A DNA stretch of 64,000 nucleotides from Vibrio tarriae. GTDB lineage: Bacteria > Pseudomonadota > Gammaproteobacteria > Enterobacterales > Vibrionaceae. Below the pieces are notes generated by a model. That model was not told where the DNA came from. It was given only the letters and a program-made list of their open reading frames with translations, and searched no databases. A program made the position numbers and the translations under genes. The first letter of the stretch is position 1. The number at the start of each line of letters is the position of its first letter. The DNA lies in contig NZ_CP022353.1 of assembly GCF_002216685.1 (NCBI RefSeq), positions 248,001 through 312,000 on the forward strand, in the 5' to 3' direction. This document shows, in pieces, positions 9,478 to 21,951 of the stretch.

Positions 9478-11694
9478 ATGGTTGCGGTACGAAGCGCACA
9501 CTTAAACCCAGACCAACAGTTTGAGCTAGAAACATGGATAGCCAGCCTGACCCAAGAGGGTAAAACGGCCGCTAAATTAACCGCAGTGTATCGCGATTGC
9601 GAGCAACTGTTGGCGGGCAATCCACAAGGGCCTCTGCTGCTTTGGCGTGGGCGGGAAATGATCGAAATTTTGATCACCCTATCGATGGACCGCCCAACGC
9701 TGGTGGCGGCTTTACTATTTCCGATCGCCACCAGTGGTGTGTTGGATAATGAGTCGCTCGAAGAGGGATATGGCCGCGAAGTGGTTAAGCTTATCCACGG
9801 CGTGGAAGAGATGGCGGCGATTGGCCAGCTCAACGTCACCATGCATGGCAGTGAAGCGTCAGCGCAAGTGGATAACGTGCGCCGTATGCTACTGGCGATG
9901 GTGGATGATTTCCGCTGCGTGGTGATTAAGCTTGCCGAGCGGATCTGCAACCTGCGTGAAGTGAAAAACGAGCCAGATGAAGTGCGCCGCGTGGCTGCCA
10001 AAGAGTGTGCCAACATCTATGCGCCACTGGCTAACCGCCTTGGCATTGGTCAGCTCAAATGGGAAATTGAAGACTACGCGTTTCGTTACCAACAACCGGA
10101 TACTTATAAACAGATTGCCAAACAGCTTTCTGAGCGCCGCATCGTGCGTGAGCAGTACATTCGTGATTTTGTCAGCGACCTGCGTGCAGAGATGAAGCAA
10201 TCCGGGATTAACGCTGAAGTCAGCGGTCGCCCGAAACACATCTACAGCATCTGGCGCAAAATGCAGAAGAAAAGCCTCGCTTTTGATGAGCTGTTTGATG
10301 TGCGTGCGGTGCGGATTATTGCTAATAAGCTGCAAGACTGTTACGCCGCACTTGGCATTGTGCACACTAAATACAAGCACTTACCCAACGAGTTTGATGA
10401 CTATGTAGCGAACCCCAAACCGAACGGTTACCAGTCCATTCATACCGTGATTTTGGGGCCGGAAGGCAAAACCATCGAGATCCAGATCCGTACCAAGCAG
10501 ATGCATGAAGAGTCAGAGCTTGGGGTAGCGGCACACTGGAAATACAAAGAGGGCAGCAGCGTAGCGCGCAGTGGTTACGATGAGAAGATCACTTGGCTGC
10601 GTAAACTGCTCGATTGGCAAGAAGAGATGTCCGATTCGGGCGAGATGCTCGACGAACTGCGTAGTCAAGTGTTTGATGATCGCGTTTACGCCTTTACCCC
10701 GAAAGGCGATGTGGTCGACTTGCCGATGGGCGCGACCCCGCTCGATTTTGCCTACCACATTCACTCCGAAGTGGGGCATCGCTGTATTGGCGCGAAAGTG
10801 GCAGGGCGCATCGTACCGTTCACCCACAAATTGCAGATGGGCGATCAGGTTGAAATCATCACCGCCAAAGAGCCGAATCCATCACGCGACTGGCTGAACC
10901 CATCGCTTGGTTTCGTTCATTCAGGTCGTGCGCGCGCCAAGATCAATGCTTGGTTCCGCAAACAGAGCCGTGAAAAAAATCTCGAAGCGGGACGTGAAAT
11001 TCTCGAAATCGAACTGGCGAAAATCGGTGCCAATCTCAAGCACGCCGAGGCTTATGCGCTCAAGCGCTTTAACGTCAATAGCGTGGATGAAATGTACGTC
11101 GGTATCGGCAGTGGCGATCTGCGCATCAACCAGATCGTTAACCATATCAATGCGTTAGTAAATAAACCGACCGCCGAGGAAGAAGATAAGCTCGCGCTGG
11201 AAAAACTGCAGGAAAACAAAACATTAACGTCGAATCGCCCGCATAAAGATGCGGTGGTGGTGGAAGGGGTGGATAACCTGATGACCCACCTTGCGCGTTG
11301 CTGTCAGCCCATTCCGGGGGATGAAATCCGCGGTTACATTACCCAAGGGCGTGGTATTTCCGTGCACCGCAGCGACTGCGAACAGTTAGAAGAGTTGAGC
11401 CATCACGCACCAGAGCGGATCATTGATACCGTGTGGGGCAGCGGTTTTGTTGGTTCTTACCTGTTGACCGTGCGTGTCGAAGCTATGGAGCGCAGTGGCT
11501 TACTGAAAGACATCACGACCTTGTTGGCCAATGAAAAAGTCAAAGTGGCGAGTATGAAAAGCCGCTCCGACTACAAACGACAAATCATCATCATGGATTT
11601 CGATCTTGAGGTGAATAACGTTGAAGCCTTGGTGCGCGTCTCCAAACGCATCGAGCAAATCAAAGATGTTATGTTGGTCAAACGCTTAGGTTAA
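9478..11694 (+). CDS. relA: GTP pyrophosphokinase RelA
   Basis: RelA makes (p)ppGpp from ATP and GTP/GDP on ribosomes stalled by uncharged tRNA, triggering the stringent response. The 738-residue protein (E. coli RelA 744) has an inactive hydrolase domain (the HD motif is lost: LLFPIATSG stands where active enzymes have LLHDTVED), a synthetase domain (about 240-350; DELFDVRAVRII, NGYQSIHT, EIQIRTKQMHE), a TGS domain (about 400-465; VYAFTPKGDVVDLP), a conserved-cysteine region (HLARCCQPIPGD) and a C-terminal ACT domain (from about residue 660). The ATG follows AGGA. A strong terminator sits 16 bp after the stop. Confidence 0.97.
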   Translation: MVAVRSAHLNPDQQFELETWIASLTQEGKTAAKLTAVYRDCEQLLAGNPQGPLLLWRGREMIEILITLSMDRPTLVAALLFPIATSGVLDNESLEEGYGREVVKLIHGVEEMAAIGQLNVTMHGSEASAQVDNVRRMLLAMVDDFRCVVIKLAERICNLREVKNEPDEVRRVAAKECANIYAPLANRLGIGQLKWEIEDYAFRYQQPDTYKQIAKQLSERRIVREQYIRDFVSDLRAEMKQSGINAEVSGRPKHIYSIWRKMQKKSLAFDELFDVRAVRIIANKLQDCYAALGIVHTKYKHLPNEFDDYVANPKPNGYQSIHTVILGPEGKTIEIQIRTKQMHEESELGVAAHWKYKEGSSVARSGYDEKITWLRKLLDWQEEMSDSGEMLDELRSQVFDDRVYAFTPKGDVVDLPMGATPLDFAYHIHSEVGHRCIGAKVAGRIVPFTHKLQMGDQVEIITAKEPNPSRDWLNPSLGFVHSGRARAKINAWFRKQSREKNLEAGREILEIELAKIGANLKHAEAYALKRFNVNSVDEMYVGIGSGDLRINQIVNHINALVNKPTAEEEDKLALEKLQENKTLTSNRPHKDAVVVEGVDNLMTHLARCCQPIPGDEIRGYITQGRGISVHRSDCEQLEELSHHAPERIIDTVWGSGFVGSYLLTVRVEAMERSGLLKDITTLLANEKVKVASMKSRSDYKRQIIIMDFDLEVNNVEALVRVSKRIEQIKDVMLVKRLG

Positions 11695-11709
11695 ATCCAA
11701 CGCAAACAG

Positions 11710-11748
11710 CGAGGTGTGAAGTGAAAACTTCCACCTCGTTGTTTTTTC
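11710..11748 (+). terminator. Terminator after relA
   Basis: CGAGGT and its flank pair with ACCTCG (stem of about 12 bp with one bulge, GAAA loop), followed by TTGTTTTTTC. It separates relA from mazG. Confidence 0.85.
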
Positions 11749-11793
11749 AACTTCAATAGGTTTAGGCGCTCAATGCCTGATGTGAGGAAAGCC

Positions 11794-12609
11794 ATGTCAC
11801 ACCCGATTGAACAACTCGAACAGATCATGAGCCGCTTGCGTGACCCAGAACAAGGTTGCCCGTGGGATAAAGAGCAAACCTTCGACACCATTGCACCTTA
11901 CACCATTGAAGAAACCTTTGAAGTGGTGGATGCCATCACCCAGCGCGATTGGCCTAATTTGCGTGAAGAGTTGGGGGATTTACTATTTCAGGTCATTTTC
12001 TACAGCCAAATGGCCAAAGAGCAAGGGTTGTTTGAATTTCGCGATGTGGTAGACACGGTTAATGAAAAGCTGACGCGCCGTCATCCTCATGTATTTGGAG
12101 ATGTCACCTTTGACAATGACGAGCAAATTCACGCCAATTGGGAAGCCGAAAAAGCCAAAGAGAAAGCACAAGCAGGCAAAAGTGAGCAAAGTATTCTAGA
12201 CTCTGTACCACGTTCGTTACCCGCTTTATTGCGTGCCTACAAGATCCAGAAAAAGTGCGCCAAATACGGATTTGATTGGGATAGCCTTGGCCCGGTTGTC
12301 GACAAAGTACACGAAGAAGTTGCAGAGGTGATGGAAGAAGCGCTGCAAGTGGAAATAGATACGCAAAAAGTAGAAGAAGAGTTAGGCGATTTATTGTTCG
12401 CCACCGTTAATTTGGTACGCCATTTAGGGCATGACCCAGAAATGGCCTTGAGCAAGGCTAACGCCAAATTTGTGCGCCGTTTTCAAGGTGTCGAATGCAA
12501 AGCGAGTGCGAAAAATAAGCCATTACAGGACTTCACTTTAGCGGAACTCGATAGATTTTGGGATGAAGTAAAATTTGAAGAAAAACAGGCAATAAAGTCG
12601 ATTCTCTGA
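11794..12609 (+). CDS. mazG: Nucleoside triphosphate pyrophosphohydrolase MazG
   Basis: MazG hydrolyses (d)NTPs to the monophosphate and pyrophosphate, clearing aberrant nucleotides; in E. coli it also lowers ppGpp during starvation. The 271-residue protein contains two MazG domains, each with an EExxE metal-binding motif ([11 protein letters not shown] with [21 protein letters not shown] with [11 protein letters not shown]). The start at 11794 ([12 protein letters not shown]) is chosen over an upstream ATG at 11773 because GAGGAAAG sits at the right distance. It lies between relA and pyrG, as in E. coli. Confidence 0.95.
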   Translation: MSHPIEQLEQIMSRLRDPEQGCPWDKEQTFDTIAPYTIEETFEVVDAITQRDWPNLREELGDLLFQVIFYSQMAKEQGLFEFRDVVDTVNEKLTRRHPHVFGDVTFDNDEQIHANWEAEKAKEKAQAGKSEQSILDSVPRSLPALLRAYKIQKKCAKYGFDWDSLGPVVDKVHEEVAEVMEEALQVEIDTQKVEEELGDLLFATVNLVRHLGHDPEMALSKANAKFVRRFQGVECKASAKNKPLQDFTLAELDRFWDEVKFEEKQAIKSIL

Positions 12610-12757
12610 TGGGATGTGAAAAATAACCATAAACCCACAGTCAGGCTTAATGGTTGATTAAGCAGCAAATTTGTCCTGTACGAAAAAAGATCGCGGTTTG
12701 AGACAAAAGTGACTCAGATAATGTGCCGTTCACGCTCTTCGCTTCAATTTGGTTTGA

Positions 12758-14521
<1,764 letters not shown>

Positions 14522-14529
14522 AAGGATAC

Positions 14530-14567
14530 GGGTAGCCACTTTAGCAGTGTGGCTACCCTTTTAGTTT
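14530..14567 (+). terminator. Terminator between pyrG and eno
   Basis: A perfect 10-bp stem (GGGTAGCCAC / GTGGCTACCC) is followed by TTTTAGTTTT. eno begins 33 bp beyond it, so it may attenuate rather than fully block transcription into eno. Confidence 0.82.
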
Positions 14568-14587
14568 TGACATTTAAATTCAATTGA

Positions 14588-15901
<1,314 letters not shown>

Positions 15902-15916
15902 TTTTAAGCGCGCCTT

Positions 15917-15976
15917 CGCGACTGTTGACGATAACAGTCGCGCGATAAAAAAACGCCCTGCATTGCAGGGCGTTTT
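15917..15976. terminator. Double hairpin: eno terminator shared with cca
   Basis: A first perfect stem, CGCGACTGTT / AACAGTCGCG (15917-15942), is followed by a bidirectional terminator (15950-15976) in which AAAACGCCCTG pairs with CAGGGCGTTTT. T tracts lie on both strands, so it can stop eno and the convergent cca. Confidence 0.85.
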
Positions 15977-16001
15977 GCTTTCCACGGTTGCGGGCAACGA
16001 A

Positions 16002-17213
16002 CTACAGAGCCTCGATTGCCGATACGCGCCGTTTATCCAACTCTTCTTTGATATTCTTGCCTTGAAAGCCATCCGCAATCACGGCTTGAACCTCTACGCC
16101 AAGGGCGGCGTGGTAGGCGCGCAGGAAAATCTCACGCTGCGGATAGGGCGCACTCTCTAAACCTAAACGGCCACGATGATCCGCTTCACAGCACAGTAAC
16201 ACTTGCTCAAGACGTTCCGGTTTGCGCCACACATCCAAAAGCCCCAGCACTTTAAGCTTGGTGGCAGGCTTTAACTCGTCCGCACGATGGATATTGGAAT
16301 GCTGCGCGCACACCGCGAGCGCTAAATCACGAAATTCGTTAGGTATGCGAATGCGCTCGCACAATGATTCAATGATGTTAAGCCCGGTATGGCAGTGCAA
16401 TTTATGGCTTGGCCATTCAGAAGGTGGCGTCACGCCTTTTCCTAAATCATGCACTTGCGCGGCAAAACGCACGGGAAGGGAATCAGAAAGTTGTGCGGCT
16501 TGCTTGGCGACCATTAACGTGTGAATACCGGTATCGATCTCTGGGTGCCATTTTTCCGGTTGTGGCACGCCGAACAAGCGATCGATTTCAGGCAGTACCA
16601 CCGCCAATGCGCCGCAATCACGTAACACCTGCAAAAACACTTCGGGATGATGGGTCGAGAGCGATTTATGCCACTCTTGCCACACACGTTCGGCGGTTAA
16701 GTGCTGCAACTCGCCCGATTGCGCAATCTTCGCCATTAACTGCCTTGTCTCTTTTGCAACGGTGAAACCGAGGTGATGCAGCTTGGCCGCAAAGCGCGCC
16801 ACGCGCAGCACACGCAGGGGATCTTCCACAAACGCGGGCGAAACATGGCGCAGCACTTTCGCGGCGAGATCGCGCTGTCCCCCGTAAGGATCAATCAGTT
16901 GCCCAGAGTTATCTTGCGCCATGGCATTGATGGTCAGATCGCGGCGCAGCAGATCTTCTTCGAGTGTGACATCGGGTGCGTAGTGGCAAGCAAAGCCTGT
17001 GTAACCTACGCCCGTTTTACGCTCTGTACGGGCAAGGGCATGTTCTTCTTTACTATTCGGATGCAAAAACACCGGAAAGTCTTTCCCGACGGCTTGAAAG
17101 CCTGCCGCTAACATAGCTTGTGGGCTACTGCCGACCACCACCCAATCACGGTCATAAACCGGAAGTTGCAGCAATTGATCGCGCACTGCGCCGCCAACGA
17201 GGTAAATTTGCAT
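16002..17213 (-). CDS. cca: Multifunctional CCA-adding enzyme
   Basis: The enzyme adds or repairs the 3'-terminal CCA of tRNAs without a nucleic acid template. The 403-residue protein is the long gammaproteobacterial form: the N-terminal nucleotidyltransferase ([10 protein letters not shown]; catalytic carboxylates in [21 protein letters not shown]), the tRNA-binding region, and a C-terminal HD phosphohydrolase domain ([25 protein letters not shown]). It is convergent with eno and divergent from gspA. Confidence 0.96.
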   Translation of the reverse strand: MQIYLVGGAVRDQLLQLPVYDRDWVVVGSSPQAMLAAGFQAVGKDFPVFLHPNSKEEHALARTERKTGVGYTGFACHYAPDVTLEEDLLRRDLTINAMAQDNSGQLIDPYGGQRDLAAKVLRHVSPAFVEDPLRVLRVARFAAKLHHLGFTVAKETRQLMAKIAQSGELQHLTAERVWQEWHKSLSTHHPEVFLQVLRDCGALAVVLPEIDRLFGVPQPEKWHPEIDTGIHTLMVAKQAAQLSDSLPVRFAAQVHDLGKGVTPPSEWPSHKLHCHTGLNIIESLCERIRIPNEFRDLALAVCAQHSNIHRADELKPATKLKVLGLLDVWRKPERLEQVLLCCEADHRGRLGLESAPYPQREIFLRAYHAALGVEVQAVIADGFQGKNIKEELDKRRVSAIEAL

Positions 17214-17305
17214 CGTAGAGTCTCAAAAAATTGCATGAATGACATTGGCTAATCTTAGTCAGCAATGATACGTTGCACCCACTGCGATGAATAGGGTCAA
17301 CAAGC

Positions 17306-18889
17306 ATGTATCTGAACTTCTTTGGGTTTGACGAATTACCGTTTTCTATCGTCCCCAATGCGCGTTATCTCTACCTGAGTCAGCGTCATCAGGAAGCCAT
17401 AGTACACCTGCAAGCCGGATTGGGCGATGGAGGCGGCTTTGCCATGCTCACCGGAGAAGTTGGAACGGGGAAAACCACTGTCGCGCGAGCGATTCTGGCG
17501 AGTTTGCCGGGCAAAACGCGCGCGGGGATGATCCTCAATCCCACTTTCTCGGATCTGGAGCTATTGGAAGCGATCTGTGATGAATTTGAGGTCAGCTATC
17601 CGAAGAAGGCGACCTTAAAGAAACTCACGCAAGTGCTGCATGAGTTTTTGTTGGCCGAGCACGCGCAAGGCATTCAAGTGCTGCTGATGATTGATGAAGC
17701 GCAGCACTTGGCTCCCGATGTGTTGGAGCAGCTACGCCTGCTGACCAATTTGGAAACCGAGAGCCATAAACTGCTTAAAGTACTGCTGATTGGCCAGCCC
17801 GAGTTGCAAGAAAAACTGCGTTTGCCCCAGTTGCGCCAGCTCGCCCAGCGGATCACTGGACGCTACCATTTACTGCCATTGAATGAAGAGCAAACGGCCG
17901 ACTACATCCGCTTTCGGATTGAGCAAGCCTGCGGTAACCCTGAGCTGTTTAATCGTAAAGCCTGTCAGTGGATTGCAGAGCAAACTCACGGTATTCCGCG
18001 CTTAATCAATCTGGTGTGTGATGCGGCGTTAAAGCAAGCGTATCAAGCGGGTGAACCAACGCTGAGCCTGGCGAGAATTAAGCTCGCCTGCCAAGAGGTG
18101 ATGAGCTTTCAATCTTCTGTTTATCAAGTGGCCTCGGCCAAACCTCCTGTACCTAAGCTCTCTTATCTCTCCAGCGCATTGGGGGGGATAGCTCTGGCCG
18201 TCGTACTGGCATGGCAGTTACCACCTCAGCTTGATCGGGAACACTATTTTCCGTTACCTGAAGTGGTGCCGCCGACCGAGCAGAGAGTTTTCCCACAAGC
18301 GTTACGCACTGCGTTACTCAACGCGACGAGCAGCGAGCATGCCCTTGAAACTCTGTATGCTGTCTGGGGCTATCAAGCCTCGGTGCTGGAGCAGTTTTGT
18401 CAGACTCAAGCAGATGCGGTGCTTTGGTGTGAAGAGCAGACGGGCGATTGGTCAACGTTGCAAACTTACGATTTGCCCGCTGTACTCACTTTAATGATGG
18501 ATGATGTGCCTACTTACGCGGTGCTGTATCGCTTAACGGGCGATCAAGCGGAGCTGTTGGTGGGAGGCGAACGTTATCGTATTGCCCGCCAATGGCTAGA
18601 GCCGTTATGGAATGGGCAATTTGCTCTACTTTGGCAAGCTGGCTTTTCTCGAACATTAAAGCAGGGAATGCAGGGAGCCGATGTTGCCTTGCTCGAGAGC
18701 AAATTGGCGCAAGTGTTAGGTGAACCTGAACGCCCGCGTGAGCAATTTGATAAGGATTTGTCGCGTAAAGTTGAGTTATTCCAACGTTGGCAAAATATGC
18801 ATGTTGATGGTATCGCAGGAAGACAAACCTTACGCCGCCTTGAGTTATTGACCCAGCAGCAAGCGCCGAGTTTGAAGGAGGAAGGCTAA
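17306..18889 (+). CDS. gspA: Type II secretion accessory ATPase GspA/ExeA
   Basis: GspA is an inner-membrane AAA+ ATPase that, with GspB, helps assemble the secretin of the type II secretion system through the peptidoglycan (established for Aeromonas ExeAB). The 527 residues show Walker A (LTGEVGTGKTTVA, about 50-62), Walker B (VLLMIDEAQHL), one transmembrane segment near residues 288-306, a C39-peptidase-like periplasmic segment, and a C-terminal peptidoglycan-binding repeat (LFQRWQNMHVDGIAGRQTLRRLE). It overlaps gspB by one base (TAATG). The main secretion operon is not in this window. Confidence 0.92.
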   Translation: MYLNFFGFDELPFSIVPNARYLYLSQRHQEAIVHLQAGLGDGGGFAMLTGEVGTGKTTVARAILASLPGKTRAGMILNPTFSDLELLEAICDEFEVSYPKKATLKKLTQVLHEFLLAEHAQGIQVLLMIDEAQHLAPDVLEQLRLLTNLETESHKLLKVLLIGQPELQEKLRLPQLRQLAQRITGRYHLLPLNEEQTADYIRFRIEQACGNPELFNRKACQWIAEQTHGIPRLINLVCDAALKQAYQAGEPTLSLARIKLACQEVMSFQSSVYQVASAKPPVPKLSYLSSALGGIALAVVLAWQLPPQLDREHYFPLPEVVPPTEQRVFPQALRTALLNATSSEHALETLYAVWGYQASVLEQFCQTQADAVLWCEEQTGDWSTLQTYDLPAVLTLMMDDVPTYAVLYRLTGDQAELLVGGERYRIARQWLEPLWNGQFALLWQAGFSRTLKQGMQGADVALLESKLAQVLGEPERPREQFDKDLSRKVELFQRWQNMHVDGIAGRQTLRRLELLTQQQAPSLKEEG

Positions 18890-19659
18890 TGTCAAAAGTG
18901 ATGAATGCCTTGAAGCAGTCTCAACAAAAGTATCTGCAAGCTCAGCCTGTCAGTCGTCGCACTTATACCGAGCAAGAACCCACTGCGATGAATCCGTCAC
19001 GCTGGTTGCATTTAGCACTGTGGCTCGTGCCTGGGTTAGTGACAGCGGGAGTGATGATTTACCAACGCTATGAACAAGTGCAGCAGGAAGTGGCTAATCG
19101 ACAAACCGAGCCTACAACGGTGCAAGTTGATGCGCCATTAGAGCGTCTAGCGTATCCCGAATTTCAGGATCTGCAACCTACCTTTGTCGAATCAGTACTC
19201 GACGAACCCTATCCAGAAGAGGATGTTACTGCGCTAGCCGACAACATTGTGGCACCACCGGCGACAATCCAAGCTTCTGGTCAACAGAGTGCGTCAAATC
19301 AGGCCTTGAGCGATCTCGATTTAACTCAGCTTTCGCCTGAATTAGCGCTACGTGTACAGGCGATTATGCGCGATCAATCTAGTGAGTCAGCTACCTCAAT
19401 CACCCCAACTTCTGCTGTAGTGCAATTAACTCAGCACAGCGATCGTTACCAAGGACGGCTCCCCGCACTGAATTTTCAGATGCATGCGTTTTCCAGTAAT
19501 GAACAAAAACGCTGGATAAAAGTGAATGGGGTAGAGTATCGCGAAGGGGATATGCTGACGCCAGAAGTGAAGTTGGAAAGTATTAAACCGCAAAGTAGCA
19601 TCATCTTATTTGCTGGGGAACAGATAGAGATCCCTGCTCTACAGGATTGGAAAGGCTAA
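18889..19659 (+). CDS. gspB: Type II secretion accessory protein GspB/ExeB
   Basis: The 256-residue protein has a short cytoplasmic N-terminus beginning MSKVMNALKQSQ, one transmembrane helix (about 38-58, LHLALWLVPGLVTAGVMIY), a long acidic, low-complexity periplasmic linker, and a C-terminal GspB domain (about 180-256, RLPALNFQMHAFSSNEQKRW onward, ending in IPALQDWKG). In Aeromonas it forms a complex with GspA that places the secretin. It is translationally coupled to gspA. Confidence 0.9.
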   Translation: MSKVMNALKQSQQKYLQAQPVSRRTYTEQEPTAMNPSRWLHLALWLVPGLVTAGVMIYQRYEQVQQEVANRQTEPTTVQVDAPLERLAYPEFQDLQPTFVESVLDEPYPEEDVTALADNIVAPPATIQASGQQSASNQALSDLDLTQLSPELALRVQAIMRDQSSESATSITPTSAVVQLTQHSDRYQGRLPALNFQMHAFSSNEQKRWIKVNGVEYREGDMLTPEVKLESIKPQSSIILFAGEQIEIPALQDWKG

Positions 19660-19680
19660 ATGCGAGTAAGATAGCGATAT

Positions 19681-19717
19681 AAAAAAACGGTCACTTTAGT
19701 TAGTTGACCGTTTTTTT
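19681..19717. terminator. Bidirectional terminator between gspB and the SH3 protein gene
   Basis: AAAAAAACGGTCA pairs with TGACCGTTTTTTT around an 11-nt loop. Poly-A on one side and poly-T on the other serve both convergent genes. Confidence 0.9.
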
Positions 19718-19771
19718 ATAGAACCTAGTTTATATATCTAGGCCACAGTTTTTGCAGTCCACAGAAAGTGA

Positions 19772-20380
19772 TTATGCCCAGCCTGCTGGGTGGCGCTTAC
19801 GGCGTGGCACAATGTGCGGTAACACCAAGCCAAGCAGTAAACCAATACCGGCAACACCGCCACCGTAAGTGAAATACTTCAGTAACAGATCTTCTTTCTG
19901 TGTATCGAGTTTAGCACGCAGCTCACGAATTTCGTTTTGTGAATCAATTAGTTGCTTGCTGATTTCTGCATGGTTACGCTCTAATTCGGCAATTTGCTGG
20001 TTACGCAGCTCGAGCGATTCTGCCAATCCCGCTTGTTCGCTATCGGCATTTTGGCGCGCGTTGGCTAATAGCTTTTTCACTTCTTCTAGCTCTTTTTCTA
20101 GAGCCGGTAAGCGCAGAGTATTGCTCACTTCACGAGTAATAAAACGGCTTTCAACCCAACCTGTACGGCCACGCTCATCAGCAATTTGGCTGTAACCACT
20201 CTCTTTGTTCACCTCAAGCAGTTTAACTTTTTCACCAGCGTCAATGCTGCCGAGAATGCGGTATTGGTTACTTGGGCCTGAATGCATGTAAGTAAAGAGT
20301 TTGTCCGCGATGTAGCGGTCTTGCGCGAACGTTGGTGCGGCCAACATGGAAAAGAGCACCATGCAGATCAGTTTTTTCAC
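19772..20380 (-). CDS. SH3-domain, membrane-anchored protein (YgiM-like)
   Basis: The 202-residue protein has a signal peptide (about 1-19, cleaved after FAQ), a bacterial SH3 domain (about 22-88; YMHSGPSNQYRILGSIDAGEKV and GRTGWVESRFI), a long coiled coil (about 90-165), and a C-terminal transmembrane helix (about 168-188) followed by a basic tail (PRRKRHPAGWA). This matches the YgiM family, which also neighbours cca in E. coli. The SH3 domain may bind cell-wall peptides (inference). The precise function is unknown. Confidence 0.85.
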   Translation of the reverse strand: MKKLICMVLFSMLAAPTFAQDRYIADKLFTYMHSGPSNQYRILGSIDAGEKVKLLEVNKESGYSQIADERGRTGWVESRFITREVSNTLRLPALEKELEEVKKLLANARQNADSEQAGLAESLELRNQQIAELERNHAEISKQLIDSQNEIRELRAKLDTQKEDLLLKYFTYGGGVAGIGLLLGLVLPHIVPRRKRHPAGWA

Positions 20381-20472
20381 AGTAAATCCCTTAATTTAAA
20401 GATAGATTTGGCGATAAGCTTCATAAAGTTTGTGGCAAATAGTATGCAGTTTTAGCAAGCGCTGCAACAAAG

Positions 20473-20497
20473 AAGGGAGGCTAAGCCTCCCTTTCTG
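20473..20497 (-). terminator. Terminator after pit
   Basis: A 9-bp stem, AAGGGAGGC / GCCTCCCTT, with a 3-base loop lies 50 bp beyond the pit stop on the minus strand. The T tract is short, so termination may be partial. Confidence 0.6.
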
Positions 20498-20546
20498 TGC
20501 GTTTGAGTCAATAATGACAGTTCGCTAACGCTGAGTTTACTGCGGC

Positions 20547-21809
20547 TTAGCCGACAAACACGGCTTGAATCGCGTAGAAGAAAACCACGGCTAAGAGTGC
20601 GCCAGCAGGCAGAGTGACTACCCAAGAGGCGACAATGTTACGCACCACACCTAAGTTCAGTGCAGCAATACCACGTGCGAAACCGACACCCAGTACCGCA
20701 CCAACCAGAGTTTGCGTGGTTGAAATTGGTAGACCAGTACCTGAGGCCAGTACTACAGTCGAAGCGGTTGCAAGCTGAGCAGCAAAACCACGGCTTGGGG
20801 TCAGTTCAGTAATGCCAGTACCGATAGTGGCCATTACTTTGTGACCTAGTGTTGCCAGACCAACCACGATACCGAAACCACCCAGAGGAAGAATCCACCA
20901 TGCGATAGAGCTTTTCGCGGCCACTTCACCCATGTGTTCAACGGTTGAAACTACTGCTGACAATGGACCAATCGCGTTCGCTACGTCGTTTGAGCCGTGA
21001 GCAAAAGCCATGGCACATGCGGTAATCACCATCAGTGTGCTAAAAATGCTTTCTACACCAGCGAAACCGTGGTCTTCATCGCGATTAGCAAATTTCTTCT
21101 GAATGTATAGGTAGCCGCCAACCATCACGATGGCAGAAACTACAGCAGACCACATCCAAGCCTCTGGAGTCGTTAGATGCAATCCTACGTGTTTGAGGCC
21201 TTTCTTGATGGTTACCAGAGCAATCACCATAGTGGTGATGAACATGTATACAGGTACGAAGCGCTTAGCGTTGATCAGCGGTTTTTCCGTATCAAAAATG
21301 AGGCTTTGTGCGCTGACAAAGATAAGGTAGGCAAAGAAGCCTGAAATCACCGGAGTGATAATCCAGCTACCCACAATCCCTTGTACGGAGCTCCAATCAA
21401 CTGCTTCTGTGCCGACAGAAACGCACGCGAAACCGATGATTGCACCGATGATAGAGTGAGTAGTAGACACTGGCCAGCCCATGTAAGAGGCCACCAGCAA
21501 CCAAGTGCCAGCGGCAAGAAGCGCTGACATCATGCCGTAAATCAGAACATCGGGTTTATCTGCGAAGAGAGAGGTTTCAATCACCCCATTGCGGATCGTT
21601 TCTGTCACTTCACCACCGGCTAAGTAAGCGCCTGCGAATTCAAAAATCATCGCAATAATAATGGCTTGTTTAACGGTGAGTGCTTTTGAACCTACTGAAG
21701 TGCCCATTGCATTGGCGACATCGTTCGCACCAATACCAATCGCCATCAAGAAACCGAAGACAGCTGCCACAATAATCAAGACGGTGCCGTAGTTCGCAAG
21801 GATTTCCAT
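20547..21809 (-). CDS. pit: Inorganic phosphate transporter, Pit family
   Basis: Pit proteins import metal-phosphate by proton symport at the inner membrane. The 420-residue protein has about ten hydrophobic helices and two copies of the family signature GANDVANAMGTSVGS (residues about 27-41) and GSNDVANAIGPLSAV (about 275-289), which reflect the internal duplication of the family. It follows the DUF47 gene on the same strand (142 bp), an arrangement widespread in bacteria where the partner modulates Pit. Confidence 0.93.
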   Translation of the reverse strand: MEILANYGTVLIIVAAVFGFLMAIGIGANDVANAMGTSVGSKALTVKQAIIIAMIFEFAGAYLAGGEVTETIRNGVIETSLFADKPDVLIYGMMSALLAAGTWLLVASYMGWPVSTTHSIIGAIIGFACVSVGTEAVDWSSVQGIVGSWIITPVISGFFAYLIFVSAQSLIFDTEKPLINAKRFVPVYMFITTMVIALVTIKKGLKHVGLHLTTPEAWMWSAVVSAIVMVGGYLYIQKKFANRDEDHGFAGVESIFSTLMVITACAMAFAHGSNDVANAIGPLSAVVSTVEHMGEVAAKSSIAWWILPLGGFGIVVGLATLGHKVMATIGTGITELTPSRGFAAQLATASTVVLASGTGLPISTTQTLVGAVLGVGFARGIAALNLGVVRNIVASWVVTLPAGALLAVVFFYAIQAVFVG

Positions 21810-21865
21810 CGTAATACCTAGTTGTTGATAACAAGCGGAGCAACCTAAGCTTGTTTTTGACGCAG

Positions 21866-21913
21866 ATGACGACCTTCAGCGTAGAAAATACTCATCGCCT
21901 AGCGGGTCGTCAT
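21866..21913. repeat. Long-loop inverted repeat between the DUF47 gene and pit
   Basis: ATGACGACC (21866-21874) and GGTCGTCAT (21905-21913) are perfectly complementary and separated by 30 bp. In the minus-strand transcript they would form a stem between the two cistrons. There is no T tract, so it is not a standard terminator; it could be a processing or differential-expression element (inference). Confidence 0.4.
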
Positions 21914-21951
21914 AGTGTGGTTGCTCTTCGTTATTTGGTTAACTTTTAAAT

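Noticed and set aside
9478..9980. RelA hydrolase region lacking the HD motif, as a sign of a broken gene
   Set aside because: Loss of the HD motif is normal in RelA proteins of gammaproteobacteria; the gene is full length.
12645..12663. GCTTAAT-N5-ATTAAGC after mazG as a terminator
   Set aside because: The stem is AT-rich and no T tract follows.
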